Positions 44,314 through 57,639 of a stretch of DNA of 64,000 nt are shown in pieces. Source of the DNA: Closterium sp. NIES-65 (taxonomy: Eukaryota; Streptophyta; Zygnematophyceae; Desmidiales; Closteriaceae); contig CANXME010001258.1 in assembly GCA_948144175.1 (NCBI GenBank), positions 3,829,001 to 3,893,000 of the forward strand. Reading direction: 5' to 3'. Below the pieces are notes generated by a model. The model ran no database searches. It was not told the origin of the DNA and saw only the letters and a list, made by a program, of their open reading frames with translations. A program made the position numbers and the translations under genes. Position 1 is the stretch's first letter, and every line of letters starts with the position of its first letter.

Positions 44314-45687
44314 TGTCAAACTTATATGCGATCATCTGTGTAGGCTGTAGTGGTGTAGATAATATGGCTGTGTAGGTTTACTACTTATACCCACCTGCTT
44401 CCTAGTCATTTTCATTGCCTCGTATTATTCTCACATGGTATTGAGCGGGTTCCCTAGTGGGACCGTTTTTTAAGGGCCCACAACTTAAAATTTCTTATTT
44501 TCTTGCCCTGCTCGAAGCGCGCTCCCGTCCCTGCCTGCCCGGTCGCGGGCCCCGTGAGCCTGCCCTGCCGTCGTGGCCCTGCGTGAAGCTGACGCGGCCC
44601 TACCTGCCGCCGTCGCGGCCCTACCGGCCGCCGTCGCGGCCCTGCCTCCCGCCGTCGCGGCCCTGTCGGCCGCCGTCGCGGCCCTACCTGCAGCCCTCAC
44701 AGCCCTACCCTGCCGCAGTCGCGGCCCTGCCTGCCGCCATCGCGGGCCGTGCCTGCAGCCGCAATTGCGGCCCTTCCTACAGCAGCAATCGCGGCCCTAC
44801 CTACCGCCGTAGTTGCGGCCCTGCCTACAGTTGCCGTCGTTGCGGCCCTGCTCTCCCTACAGCTGCCATAGTCGCCGCCCTGCACAGCCGCCTGATGCGG
44901 CCCTGACTTGCAGCCGCGTCGCGGCCTTGCCCTGCCGCCTCGTCGCGGCCCTGCCTTTCGCGGCCCCTGCCCTGCCGTCGCACCACGGCCCTGCCCTTCC
45001 AGTCGCGGCCCGAACCCGATCCCGCCCCTAGAAAGCGCACCGCCGCACCCGCGCCGCCCTGCCTAGCCGCGCCGCCTTTCCAAGCTGCGCCGCCCTGCCG
45101 AGCCGCGCCGCCCTGTCGAGTCGCGTTGCTACAGCTGCTGCTGCTGCTACTGCTACTGCTGCCATGGCTAGCCCCAATGTACTTTCCTTTGATGCTGAGG
45201 GTCGAGCAGCTTTTTCTGCAGTGCGACTCTAGGGACGGAGTCTCACTGTTCGATCACACGTTCGGCGTCTCTATTGCACCTGCTGCTGATGCTGACAGTG
45301 TAGTTTGCTCGCAGTGGACCACGCGTGATGCTGCTGCTCGTCTTGCTGTTCATAGTCACCTGCCGTTTGCTGAGCGCGCGCACTTTAGCCAGTACAAGAC
45401 TGCTAAGACTCTGTATGATGTTGTTGTCGCACGCTACTCCTCCCCTGCCACTGCTGCTCTCAGCCGACTCATGCTGCCGTACTTGTTCCCTGACCTCGCC
45501 GCTTTTGCCACAGTCGCTGACCTCATTACCCACCTCCGCACCAGTGACACCCGCTACCGCGCTCCGCTTCCTGCCGAGTTCTGCGCCAAGAACCCCCCCT
45601 TTGTACATCACCCTCTACTACCTCGTCACACGGATACCTGACTCCCTTCGTCCAGTCCGGGACCACTTCCTCTCCCTTTGCCCCACC
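44314..45687 (+). mobile_element. Ty1/copia element, 5' LTR, leader and gag start (partial)
   Basis: LTR 44314-44435 (122 bp) followed by the primer site tggtattgagcggg at 44436. A leader of gtcgcggccctgcctgccgc-type repeats runs to about 45125. The gag start (MASPNVLSFDAEG near 45163) carries YSSPATAALSRLMLPYLFPD about 90 residues on. The element is cut at 45687 by the Gypsy LTR, and the remainder lies beyond the window. It was itself inserted in the minus-strand Copia. Broken, with at least one or two breaks in the part seen. Confidence 0.88.
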
Positions 45688-46055
45688 TGTGAGAGTACGA
45701 CGGCTTATGCTGGCTTTGCTAGCTTGTCTAGCCTTTATTACGCTAGATCTAGCTTGGGTTTTTAATATCATGCATAGATATGCTTGATTTCCTAGGTTAG
45801 GAGCATTACTATATTTTATTATAGTTATAGCACCGAACCAGGTTACGTGTACCGAACTCAAGCCTATTCGGTTTCCACCGAATTGCTTTCTACTGAGTTT
45901 GGGAAGGTTCTGTTCGGGACGCTTCGCGACCCTCTGAACATTCGCGTAACACCTGGGTAATTGGCCTTGTGTCGAGACTATATATAGCCTCGTGTTGTAC
46001 CCAGGTGAATCATTCAATTCATTTTCTCTTTTCTGAGCTCGATCCAAGATCCTCA
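45688..46055 (+). repeat. 5' LTR of the Gypsy element
   Basis: About 368 bp, TGTGAGAG... to ...ATCCTCA. It contains a TATA-like tatatatag (about 45980) and is followed 3 bp later by the Met-tRNA-type primer site. The right border is placed from the CA dinucleotide and the primer site. Confidence 0.75.
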
Positions 46056-46259
46056 CCTTGGTAATCAGAGCCTATTTGCACGCGAAGTTTTTCAACCGCT
46101 AAAACCTAGCTTTTAAAACCGCGGGAACGACGACGGAAAGCGCCGATTTCGGGTACGAAACCAGTTCCACACCTGCTGGGACCAGACGCGAGCGCCACTC
46201 CAGCGAATAGAGGCGCTTCTCGCGAACCAGTCAGCAGCCCCCACGGCAGCAGCGAACGC

Positions 46260-47130
46260 AACGGCGAATGCAGCAGCGATGTCAGGAGCAGTAGCGACAT
46301 CAGCAGTAGTAGCGACATCAGTAGTAGTAGCGACGTCAGCAGCAGCAGCGGCGACACCGACACTTCAACCAGCAGCAGCGGCAGCAGCTACAGTAAATCT
46401 TGAGGCAGCACGTCCGAGGCTACCGGAAAAGTTCAATCTGAATGCGAGAGACACCGACGTTTGTCGATTCATCGCGACTCTCGAAATTTACTTCGAGGCC
46501 GTTGGCTGTATGACCCCGACACACGATGCAATGCGGATTCGGCTCGCAGCAACACTGTTACGAGGCTCGGCGCTTGAGTGGATTTACAATAGCAACGAAG
46601 TCTGAGGCGAGGGGTCATGGACGCAGCTTCGGGAAGCTTTAATTCAACTCTTCGAACCAATCAACTCCAGCTACATGGCGCGGCAGCTGATTCATCGGCA
46701 TAAACAGTTCAGCAGTGTAACACAGTACACGCAGCACATGAAGAGCCTCTTCAACCAAATTACCGACCTGACCGAAGGGGAAAAAATCCAAGCATATAGT
46801 GAGGGGCTAAAAATGGGAGTCCGCCGACATGTAATTGCCACGAACTACAACAACTACCGTGACATGGTATGTGCAGCTGAGAGATTCGCTGCGCTGATGC
46901 GATGTGAACCCGAGACACGACGTCACGTGCCGAACCGATCATTTGGCACGAAGCGATCGGCACCACCCACGACCGCCGACCCGATGGATATCGACAAGAT
47001 CGACGCGAAGCAACGGCGGACAAAATATGAGAAGTGTGAATTTTGCGGTGCAGCAGGACATCGATTCTTGGCGTGTTGGAAAATGAAGAAGGCACGAGCG
47101 GAGCTGCAGGGCAATAACAGTGCGACCTCC
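46260..47130 (+). mobile_element. Gypsy gag region with CCHC zinc knuckle
   Basis: An Ala-rich start, then the capsid-type (retrotrans_gag) blocks RLPEKFNLNARDTDVCRF, LRGSALEWIY and FNQITDLTEGEKIQAYSEGL. A standard Cys-x2-Cys-x4-His-x4-Cys knuckle (CEFCGAAGHRFLAC) lies near 47035-47080. This contrasts with the unusual cluster in the Copias of this window. Confidence 0.88.
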
Positions 47131-47639
47131 ACGAGGGGGAAAAAGGAGGACACGATTGCGCGAATTCAAAACGCCACGACCGGCCGGCAACAGGGGAACT
47201 CGCCGAGAAAAATGGAGGCTCCGCGAACAAAGACTCTGCACCGACATGGAAACTCCAGCCGAACACCCCCGAGAGTAAGAATATTCCCTCTCGAGGTTTT
47301 CAAGCCTTTAAAATATTCAGGGGAGATTTCAAGGCCAAGAAAAAAGCCTTCAGACAATATTCACGTACCTAAGAAGTTGGGCAATCCACTTCGGAGCGTT
47401 GAAAAGGGTCGTGCGTTCCGAGGAGCTAATATTCTCTCCCCGCAGCAAAGTGTTAAGGCTCCCAATTGCCCACAGGTGAAGCCTACACAGCTGCAAAGGC
47501 TTACGGGTAGGTTCCAGGCCAAGACGAAGCTGAATCAGCCTTGGATAAATCCTTCTACCCCTACTCAGTTGAAAACTGATATGGAGTCAGCAGCTTCGAG
47601 CGCAGGACCAAGGGATGATCTATTCGACGTACCCTACGA

Positions 47640-48473
47640 TCCTATAAGCGAGACCATCTATGGTTACTCGGAGCGGCAACAACCACTAGTACTCGATGTG
47701 ATCTGCAACGGGCGACGCCTCCAGGCACTGGTGGACAGCGTTGCGTCTCACTCGGTGTGCGACCACGGGACATTGGAGAAAATAGGAGAATCGTTGGAGG
47801 AGACCAAGTTCATGGCAACGATGGTGGATGGTACGAAACTTCCCATCCACGGCGAAGCATCACTGCTGCTGCACATAGGGGCGCTGAGGTTGAAGCCGAC
47901 GTTGCCGGTCACAAACATCAAGGGTTTAGATTTCATCTTGGGGCGAGATTTCCTGAAGCGGTTCAACCCCAAGATCGACAGGGTCAACAGAAAGGCATGC
48001 ATCTACAACAACGGGAAATGAGTGGAGCTGCGAAGCTAGACGGATACAGGAAACGTTCCTGAAACGACACTGGCACGGTTCGAACGGACAGTGAACGAGA
48101 GTAACGCAGGTTACTTAGCACTGGTTATGGCAGCAGCAGAGGAGGAGAAGCTGAGTACGGAGCTACCTGCAGCAGTGAAGGAGGTCCTGGAGCAGTACAA
48201 GGACATAATACCCGACGACCTACCTGCAGGCGTACCTCCAGCGCGCACCCACAAGCATGTGATCGTGGAGGAGCCAGGTGCGATACCCGTCTCACGTGCA
48301 CCATACCGACTTAGTCCGACCGAACTGACAGACATAAAGAAGCAGATAGAGTATCTACTGGATAGCCCATCCACCTCTCCCTACGGTGCACCAGTTCTCT
48401 TCACTCCAAAACCAGACGGCAGTTTACGGATGTGCATCGACTACCGCGCACTGAACAAACAGACAGTTAAAAC
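47640..48473 (+). mobile_element. Gypsy protease and start of reverse transcriptase
   Basis: Retropepsin-like block LQALVDSVASHSVCD near 47720-47765 with a later LDFILGRDFL near 47930. The reverse transcriptase start follows, with [40 protein letters not shown] and ALNKQTVK, up to the Copia insertion at 48475. Confidence 0.85.
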
Positions 48474-48475
48474 CA

Positions 48476-48608
48476 TGTCAGAATGCTATATAGCTTATAC
48501 ATTTGTGTAGGCTATAGTGGGGTATCCCATAGGGGGTACAACCCAATTAGGGTTAGTACTTGTACTCACTCATTTCATAGTTGATTCATTCTCGTTTCAA
48601 TTTTCACA
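48476..48608 (+). repeat. 5' LTR of the Copia at 48476-54728
   Basis: 133 bp, TGTCAGAATGC... to ...TTTTCACA, joined to the primer site. Confidence 0.93.
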
Positions 48609-49499
48609 TGGTATCAGAGCAGGTTCCCTCGTGGGAACTGTTCCTAAGGCCCTACAACTGCTTCCGCTGCTACTCGATCTCTCGCACGCCCCGCGGCGTG
48701 CGACCTATTTTCATCTCTACGCGCGCCGTTGGCGCGCGGCGATTTTCTTTCTGGCGCGCGCCCCAAGGCGCGCGACCCCGCCTCTTTCGTCGCGGCCCCG
48801 CCCCTTGTCGCGGCCCCGCCCTACGTCGCGGCCCCGCCCTACGTCGCGGCCCCGCCGTGAGGCGCGCGACCCCGCCTCTTTCGTCGCGGCCCCGCCCCTT
48901 GTCGCGGCCCCGCCCTACGTCGCGGCCCCGCCCCTCGTCGCGGCCCAGCCACTCTCGTCGTGGCGCCGCCCTTCGTCGCAGCCCCTGCCGCCCTTCGTCG
49001 CAACCCCTGCCGCCCTTCGTCTCGGCCCCTGCCGCCATTCTCCACCGTGGCCCCGCCACCTCCCTTGCGGCCCCGCAACCCTGCACCGACCCGGCCCCGC
49101 CTCTGCTGGCCCCGTCGCCTGCCCCTGCGCCCCTGCGACCCTCCTTCACCACCGAGCCGCCGGCGCCGCCAAGCTAGTGCCGAGTCACCCGAGCCGCCCG
49201 AGCCGCCCGAGCCGCCCGAGCCGCAGCGCCACCTCAGCCGCCCGAGCCGCCGAGCTGCAGTTGCTGCCAAGCAGCCGTACCGCCGAGCCGCCGAGCCACC
49301 CGAGTCGCCCGAGCAGCCGAGCCGCCCGAGTCGCCCGAGCCGCCGAGCCGCAGTTGCTGCAGTGCCGCCGTGCCGCCAAGTCGCCGAGTCGCTGAGTCGT
49401 CGAGCCTCCTCTTCCCACCACTGGTGAGCCCCTGCCTTACTAGCGCGCTGCCTACTGCTTGCTTGGCTGCCTGCCTCACTGCTGCTACTCCTGCTCCTG

Positions 49500-51200
49500 C
49501 TTCTACTGGCGGCGGCCAGATGCAGCTCCAACGACGCCCACGCGCGTCACTCACGCCCCAGCAGCTTCGTGAGTGGTACGCTCAGAGTGGAGGGTCTCTC
49601 AGTTCTGTACGCTGCTCTTACGTGATTCGCACTGGTGCTCGGACTGGTCAGCCTTGTGGGACGCCTAGTCACACACCCTCCCGCTGCTTTGCCCGTCTGA
49701 GCGACGCCTGGCGTACCGAGTTTGGCGACGAGGCTGAGCTCCCCGACTGGGTGGAGTTGCTTAGGCAGAGCGTAGATATATTTGCTCTTGACTATGATGC
49801 TATTCTCACTGCCATGTATGCATTGCCTACTAGTGCTGACCGTGCCGGTCACCTGTGCGTACCGCCTGACCCGAGTCTAGATCCTGCTCCTCTAGCTGCT
49901 GGTGCGGCTGCTGCTCTGGGTGCTACTGTGTCTCCTGCTCCAGGTACATGTGCGGCTGCTGCTCTAGGTGCTAGTGAGTCTGCTTCCTCAGGTGCGGGTG
50001 AGTCTGCTCTCTCAGGTACCGCGTCGGCTCCGGCCTCTCACACCTTCACCCTTGACTCGGGGGCTTCCCGCTCCTTCTTTCGAGACTGCACCACACTCAC
50101 GCCGCTTGGTTGGCCAGTTGCAGTCTCTCTGGCAGACCCCTCTGGGGGCCCTGTCCTTGCTCACTTCTCCACTGTCCTCCCGTGTCCGGCGGCCCCCTCT
50201 GGCACCCTGTCTGGTCTTTACCTCCCCTCATTCTCTACGAACTTGGTGAGTGGTGCTGACCTGCAGGATGCGGGGGCTCACCAGTTCACTCCTGCGAGTC
50301 AGCGGGTGACCCACTGCACAGACGCTCGGACAGGCCGACACCTGGCCACGTTTACTCGTCAGCCGGGGTCGAGCCTGTACACACTGACCACTGCGTCTCC
50401 TCCAGTTGCTGAGCCTGGTAGGGTAGCTGCGTCGGGTCAGGTGTTTGCTGCAGCGTCCAGGTCTGGTCCTGAGTCTGCGCCCTGTTCGTGTCGTCTCCTG
50501 TCTCACGAGACTCTCCTCTGGCACCACCGCCTTGGTCACCCCTCTCTGCTTCGGCTCATAGGCATGGCCTCTCGTCTTCTTGTTTCTGGTCTCCCCCGGT
50601 CCCTCCCTCCCCTTCCTCAGGGCCCTGGCCCTACCTGTAACCCCTGTGTCGAGGGGCGCCAGCGTGCTGCCCCTCACTCCTCCCAGTTTCCTGCGACAGA
50701 GGCCCCGTCGCAGACGCTTCACATGGACGTGTGGGGCCCAGCCCGCGTCCGTGGACAGGGTCACGAGCGCTACTTCCTGCTAGTTGTTGACGACTACTCG
50801 CGTTACACCGCAGTCTTCCCCTTGCGCAGCAAGGGTGATGTCACTGAGGTGCTGATCGACTGGATCCGCGCAGCTTGTTTCCAGCTCAGGCAGAGCTTTG
50901 GCTCGGACTTTCCTGTTCTGCGTCTGCACTCGGACAAAGGCGGAGAGTTTTCCTCTGGCCTTCTGAGAGCCTACTGTCGCGCACAGGGCATCCGACAGAC
51001 CTTCACGCTTCCGGACTCTCCGCAGCAAAATGGGATTGCTGAGCGCCGCATTGGCATGGTCATGGACGTCGCTCGTACGTCTATGATGCATGCGGCTGCC
51101 CCCCATTTTCTGTGGCCGTTTGCGGTCAGGTACGCGGCGCATCAGATCAACCTTCAACCCAGGGTCTCCAGGCCGGAGACCTCCCCAGCCTTGCTGTGGA
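49500..51200 (+). mobile_element. Copia gag C-terminus, protease and integrase (element 48476-54728)
   Basis: GGQMQLQRRPRASLTPQQLREW, then a Cys-x13-Cys-x4-His-x4-Cys cluster (about 49615-49690). Protease LDSGAS lies near 50055, WHHRLGHPS near 50520, MDVWGP near 50724, the HSDKGGEF block near 50930 and QNGIAERR near 51025. All are in one continuous frame. Confidence 0.9.
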
Positions 51201-51479
51201 CGGGGAAGGTTGGCGATGCGTCGGCGTTCCGGGTCTGGGGATCTCGGGCGTTTGTCCGCGATTTGTCTGCGGACAAGCTGTCCCCTCGTGCTGCTCCTTG
51301 CGTCTTCCTGTGGTTCCCCCCTGACGCGCCTAGGTGGCAGTTCGACCACCCCACCTCTCGCCGTGTTTTGTCCTCCCAGGACGTCACGTTTGATGAGTCG
51401 GTCCGCTACTACCGCCTCTTCCCCTACCGCACTCGGTCCCTCCCCCCGCCCCCACTCTTCCTTGTACCAGGTCCCCCCC

Positions 51480-54379
51480 AGATAGACCCCCTCCCCCCTC
51501 AGGGTCCTGCCCCTTCAGGTGTGTCCCAGGTAGATGCAGTCGAGCCTGTCGAGGTCACTGGTGACTCTGGTGCTGCTGAGGGTGCTGAGCCTGGGGGTGC
51601 TGTGCCTGGGGGTGCTGAGCCTGGGGGTGCTACGCCTCAGGGTGCTTTGCCTTGGGGTGCCGGGCCTGGGGGTGCTGAGTCTGGAGGTGCTCCGCCTGGA
51701 AGTTCTCCGGGTGCTTCGTCTCGCCGGGAGCCACTCTCTCCACAGGAGCTGCGCGAGTGGTTTGCCCGGCGCTGGAGCCGTGCAGCTGGTGCTGGAGGTT
51801 CGTCGGCTACTGAGGGTGCTGCTGTCGCGGGTCCCGGAGGTGCTTGTCCTGGGAGTACTGGAGCTGCTGGGCCTGCAGGTTCGACTGGAGCTGGTGCTGC
51901 TGAGGGTGTTGGCGCTGAGACTACCACTGGCGGTCCTGCTGGGGGTGCTTCTGTTGCTGCTGGAGGTTCTGAAGCTCCTTGAGGTGCTGCTGGAGCGGGT
52001 GCTCCTACTGGAGGTGCTGCTGAGGGTGTTGGCGCTGAGACTACCGCTGGCGCTCCTGTTGGGGGTGCTCCTGGTGCTGCTGGAGGTTCTGGAGCTATTG
52101 GTGGTGCTGTTGGAGCGGGTGCTCCTGCTGAGGGTTCTAGTGCTGTCCCTGCTGCTTCTGGCGTCGCCACGCGGCCTCGACCGTACTTCGTTCCACTCCT
52201 GCAGCAGGTTCTTGGTCTTCCACCTTCTACTGGTCCTCCTCCTCCCTTAGAGTGTCCACAGCCTGTCCCGTCCCAGCTACAGTTGCAACCTACCTCCCCT
52301 TTGCCTGCTCCTTCTCCCTACAGTGGTCCTACTGGAGGTCTGGCTGAGCGTCGTGAGCCTGCGTCTCGCCCTGCGTCGCCTGTCCGTGCTACTTGCACTA
52401 GTGGTCGCGGTTCGCGTCAGCGTTCTCCTCCTGTCCCTGGCACGCACCGGATGTCTCTTCCTGCTCTTGCCGACCCGGAGTCGGACTCTCTTCGTGCTGC
52501 CAGTCCTACTGTCACGCGTCTCCTTGCTACTGTTGTCACTGACCCTTCTTTCGAGTCCACTGCTGCGTCTGCCCTAGTTGCTGAGCTCGTCGACTTTGCT
52601 GCTCACTGTCGCCTAGACTACGCTGCTAGTCTTGTTGCTGAGTCTGAGTCTGTCTGTCCTCCGTCCGTCGGGGGTGAGTGTGCTCTTGGCACGGACGTCC
52701 TTGAGGACAGGTAGGAGGAGTTCCAGTGTCTGGCAGCTGCTTCACCTCATCTCGTGTTCGTACTGCTTACCCCTGAGGGAGACCCGGATGCACTTGACAT
52801 CCCGACTCCGCGCTCTTACGCGCAGGTGATAGAGGGTCCCTACTCCTCTCAGTGGCAGGCAGCTATGGATGCAGAGATGGCTTCCTGGAAGTCCACAGGC
52901 ACCTACGTTGACGCTGTCCCCCCTCCTGGGGCGAACATCGTCAGTGGCATGTGGATGTTCATTGTGAAGCGGCCGCCGGGTTCTCCGCCTGTCTTCAAGG
53001 CACGTTACGTGGCTCGTGGCTTCAGTCAGCGGCAGGGAGTTGACTACTTTCAGACCTTCTCTCCCACCCCGAAGATGACCACTTTTCGGGTACTGCTGCA
53101 CGTTTCTGCTCACCGTGACTACGAGCTGCACTCTCTTGACTTCAGCACAGCTTGCTTGCAGGGCAGCCTGCACGAGGAGATCTGGCTGCGTCGCCCACCT
53201 GGCTTCACTGGGTCTTTCCCTCCTGGTACCCAGTGGAGTCTCCGGCGTCCAGTCTACGGTCTCCGCCAGGCGCCACGTGAGTGGCACGACACACTGAGGA
53301 CTACGCTTGTGGCTCTTGGGTTTGCTCCTTCTACTGCTGACCCGTCGCTGTTTCTGCGCACCGACACCTCTCTGCCGCCGTTCTACATCCTCGTGTACGT
53401 CGACGACTTGGTCTTTGCCACAGCTGACACTGCTGGACTCGCCTACGTGAAGTCCGAGCTGCAGAAGAGACACACGTGCACAGACCTGGGTGAACTGCGC
53501 AGCTACCTTGGCTTGCAGATCACCCGGGACAGAGCACGCCGCACCATTACCCTGACTCAGTCACACATGGTGCAGCAGGTCCTTCAGCGCTTCGGCTTCA
53601 CGTACTCCTCGCCTCAGGCCACTCCTCTGTCTACTCGCCACTCGCTCTCAGCTCTGCCTTCGGATGAGTCTGTAGAGTCGAGTGGCCCGTACCCAGAGCT
53701 TGTTGGCTGCCTCATGTACCTGATGACCTGCACACGACCTGACCTTGCATACCCTCTTAGCATTCTCGCACGCTATGTTGCTCCTGGGAGACACCGACCA
53801 GAGCACATGGCTGCAGCGAAGAGGGTGTTGCGCTACCTGTGCAGTACGCCGGTCTTGGGGCTTGTGCTTGGAGGGCGGAGTCCAGTGGTCCTCACTGGGC
53901 ACGCGGACGCTTCTTGGGCTGACGACCAGGCTACGCAGCAGTCGTCACAGTGTTACACCTTCAGCCTTGGTTCCGGCTCTGTTTCGTGGCGGGCTACTCG
54001 CTCGTCTTCTGTTCTTGGCTCCAGTTGTGGGGCTGAGATCTACGCCGGGGCCATGGCTGCACAGGAGCTTCGCTGGCTCACCTACCTGCTGACCGACCTT
54101 GGAGAGCCGCCTCGTTCTCCTCCAGTCCTGTACGTAGACAACAAGGCCATGCTGGCCTTGTGTCGAGAGCAGCGACTGGAGCACAGAACAAAGCACATTG
54201 CTCTCCGCTACTTCCTTGCTCGTGAGCTACAGCAGCGTGGACAGTTGCGGCTTGCGTACGTGGCCTCTGAGGCCAACACTGCTGATGTCTTCACCAAGGC
54301 ACTTCCGCCTTGTGATCATCAGCGCTTCTGCACTCAGCTGGGTCTTGTGCCCGTCTTGCCTCACTTGCTCTCCTCTTGA
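51480..54379 (+). mobile_element. Copia linker, reverse transcriptase and RNase H (element 48476-54728)
   Basis: A short Gly-Gly-Ala linker (about 51580-51700) is followed by two related Ala/Gly/Pro-rich blocks (about 51880-51980 and 52010-52140). Reverse transcriptase from about 52800 has YVDD near 53395. RNase H has ADASWADD near 53905 and ANTADVFTKAL near 54275. Confidence 0.9.
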
Positions 54380-54595
54380 CCTTGCTTGTACTCTCACATA
54401 TATATATATATACCTGCTCTTGCTTGTCTAGCTTTATATATATGTGTGTACTCTTGCATGTGAACTGGCCGTGTGGCCTTGACCCTGTGCTCGGACTGTG
54501 TGGTGACTTTGTGATCCACCCTGAGCTTGCTTTGCTTTGCTTTACTTGACTGGTCTTGTGACCCCTTGTTCTCCCCCAGTTTGCCTATGGGGGTG

Positions 54596-54728
54596 TGTCA
54601 GAATGCTATATAGCTTATACATTTGTGAAGGCTATTGTGGGGTATCCCATAGGGGGTACAGCCCAATTAGGGTTAGTACTTGTACTCACTCATTTCATAG
54701 TTGATTCATTCTCGTTTCAATTTTCACA
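54596..54728 (+). repeat. 3' LTR of the Copia at 48476-54728
   Basis: 133 bp, preceded by tatgggggtg and followed by the duplicated aacca, after which the Gypsy reverse transcriptase resumes. Confidence 0.93.
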
Positions 54729-54733
54729 AACCA

Positions 54734-55161
54734 AATACCCCATACCGCGCATAGACGACCTACAGGACCAACTGCGTGGTGCAACAGTCTTTTCGAAGTT
54801 GGACCTACGGTAGGGTTACTAGCAGATAGAGATGGCAGACAACTCGGTCCACAAGACGGTGTTCCGTACCAAATACGGCTCCTACGAATACTTGGTGATG
54901 CCGTTCGGACTCTGCAACGCACCAGCAACATTTCAGGCAGAGATGAATCACATCCTACGGTCCCTGCTGGACGAGTGTGTGGTGGTGTATCTGGACGACA
55001 TTCTCATCTACTCCAAGAATATGAAGGAGCACGTGGAGCATATGCGGAAGGTGATCGAGATCCTGCGGAAAAACAAGTTCTACGTGAAGCTGTCGAAGAG
55101 CGACTCTGCACTGAAGAAGGTGCAGTTTCTCAAGCACATGGTGAGTGCCGAGGGCGTACAC
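54734..55161 (+). mobile_element. Gypsy reverse transcriptase, central part
   Basis: Contains [41 protein letters not shown] and the catalytic block VVYLDDILIYSKN (about 54985-55020). It continues to the palm/thumb region, where the minus-strand Copia begins at 55162. Confidence 0.92.
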
Positions 55162-55288
55162 TGTGAAAGAACAAGGAATGAATAAACTAGAAAAGCAGGT
55201 TGGTACAAGTAGGAAAACCTAAAAGTGTTGTACCCCATATTGTCTACCCCACTACAGCCTACACAGACTATAGCATATGAGTTTGACA
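55162..55288 (-). repeat. 3' LTR of the minus-strand Copia at 55162-62443
   Basis: 127 bp, same LTR group as 62318-62443 and 63362-63487. Confidence 0.93.
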
Positions 55289-55519
55289 CACCCCCATAGG
55301 CAAAGTGGGGGAGAACAAGAGGTCACAAGACCAGTCAAGCAAATTAAAGCAAGCTCAGGGTGGATCACAACGTCACCACATAGTCCGAGCACAAGAGCAA
55401 GGCCACAAGTCCAGTTCACATGCAAGATCATATATAAAGGTAAACAAGCAAGTGCAAGTATAGAAAGATCACAGTACAAGCAAGGTCAAGAAGTGAGCAA
55501 GTGAGGCCAAGTAGGCACA

Positions 55520-57100
55520 AGACCTAGAATCGTACAGAAGCGCTGATGATCACAAGGCGGAAGTGGCTTGGTAAAGATATCAGCAGTGTTGGCCTCAGAG
55601 GCCACGTAATCAAGGCGTAGCTAACCACGCTGCTACAGCTCACGAGCAAGGAAGTAGCGAAGAGCAATGTGCTTCGTTCTGTGCTCCAGTCTGTGCTCCC
55701 GACACAAGGCTAGCATGGCCTTGTTGTCTACGTACAGAACTGGAGGAGAACGAGGCGCCTCTCCTAGGTCAGTCAGCAGGTAGGTGAGCCAGCGTAGCTC
55801 TTGTGCAGGCATGGCCCCCGCGTAGATCTCAGCCTCACAGCTGGAGCCGAGAACAGAAGACGAGCGGGCAGACCGCCACGAAACAAAGCTGGAGCCAAGG
55901 CTGAAGGTGTAACCCTATGACAACCGCTGCATAGCCTGGTCGTCAGCCCAAGAAGCGTCTGCGTGACCTATGAGAACTACTCGACGTCGCCCTCCAAGCA
56001 CTAGCCCCATGCCCGACGTACTGCACAAGTAGCGCAACACCCTCTTCGCTGCAGCCATGTGCTCTGGTCGGTGTCTACGAGGAGCAACATAGCGTGCCAA
56101 GATGCTAAGAGGGTATGCAAGGTCAGGTCGTGTGCAGGTCATCAGGTACATGAGGCAGCCAACAAGCTCTTGGTACGGGCCACTCGACTCTACGGACTCA
56201 TCCGAAGGCAGATCTAAGAGCGAGTGGCGAGTAGACAAAGGAGTGGCCTGAGGCGAGGAGTACGTGAAGTCGAAGCGCTGAAGGACCTGCTGCACCATGT
56301 GTGACTGAGTCAGGGTAATGGTGCGCTGTGCTCTGTCCCGGGTGATCTGCAAGCCAAGGTAGCTGCACAGTTCACCCAGGTCTGTGCACGTGTGTCTCTT
56401 CTGCAGCTCGGACTTCACGTGGGCGAGTCCAGCAGTGTCAGCAGTGGCAAAGACCAAGTCGTCGACGTACACGAGGATGTAGAACGGCGGCAAAGAGGTG
56501 TCGGTGCGCAGAAACAACGACGGGTCGGTAGTAGATGGAGCAAACCCAAGAGCCGCAAGTGTAGTTCTTAGTGTGTCGTGCCACTCACGGGGCGCCTGGC
56601 GTAGACTGTAGACTGGCCGCCGGAGGCTCCACTGGGTACCAGGAGGAAACGACCGAGTGAAGCCAGGTGGGCAGCGCAGCCAGATCTCCTCGTGCAGGCT
56701 GCCCTGCAGGAAAGCTGTGGTGAAGTCAAGAGAGTGAAGCTCGTAGTCGCGCTGAGCGGCTATGTGCATCAGCACCCGAAGAGTGGTCATCTTCGGGGTG
56801 GGAGAGAAGGTCTGAAAGTAGTCAACTCCCTGCCGCTGACTGAAGCCTTGAGCCACGTAACGCGCCTTGAAGACAGGCCGAGAACCCGGCGGCCGCTTCA
56901 CCCTGAAAATCCACATGCCACTGACAATGTTCGCCCCGGGTGGGGGAACCTCGTCGACGTAGGTGCCTGTGGACTTCCAGGAAGCCATCTCTGCATCCAT
57001 GGCTGACTGCCACTGTGAGGAGTAGGGACCCTCGATCGCCTCAGCGTACGATCGAGGAGTCGGGATGTCTGGTGCATCCGGGTCTCCCTCAGGGGCAATC
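55520..57100 (-). mobile_element. Copia RNase H and reverse transcriptase (element 55162-62443)
   Basis: Sense order runs from right to left: SYAEAIEGPYSSQWQ near 57050, KARYVAQGFSQ near 56850, YVDD near 56465, then RNase H with GHADASWADD near 55950 and the terminal block near 55570. Confidence 0.9.
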
Positions 57101-57639
57101 AGCGTGGACACGAGATGAGGCAAAGCAGCAGCAAAACACTGGAACTCCTCCTGCCTGTCCTCAAGGACGTCCGTGCTAAGAGCACACTCACCCCCGACGG
57201 ACGGAGGACAGACAGACTCAGACTCAGCAACGAGACTAGCGGCGTAGTCTAGACGACAACGAGCAGCAAAGTCGACAAGCTCAGCAACCAAGGCAGACGC
57301 AGCAGTGGACTCAAAGGAAGGGTCAGTGACAACAGTGGCCAGGAGACGCGTGACAGTAGGACTGGCAGCACGAAGAGAGTCAGACTCCGGGTTAGCAAGA
57401 ACAGGATGAGAGGACTCTGGAGGAGACCGCAACGGGACACGTAGAGGAGCAGTGGAAGGACGCAGTGCCATGTGGTGTGTGCCTGGGACCGCAGGAGGAC
57501 GCGGACACGGAGCACGACCTCTAGTGCGAGCAGCACGAACAGGCAACGCAGGACGAGACGCAGGTTCACGACGCTCAGCAAGACCTCCAGTAGGACCAGT
57601 GTAGGGAGAAGGAGCAGGTAGGGGGGAGGCGGGCTGTAA

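Larger units (their letters stand above)
48476..54728 (+). mobile_element. Ty1/copia retrotransposon with both LTRs, nested in the Gypsy (broken)
   Basis: 6,253 bp with 133-bp LTRs (48476-48608 and 54596-54728) that differ at about 3 positions and a perfect 5-bp target duplication aacca (48471-48475 and 54729-54733). The primer site tggtatcagagcagg at 48609 is the canonical plant Copia form. It is shorter than the siblings. Parts: leader with cgcggccccgcc and gccgcccgagcc repeats, C-terminal gag, protease, integrase, linker, reverse transcriptase, RNase H. About two or three breaks, the fewest of the large copies. It is young by LTR divergence of about 2.3%. Confidence 0.95.
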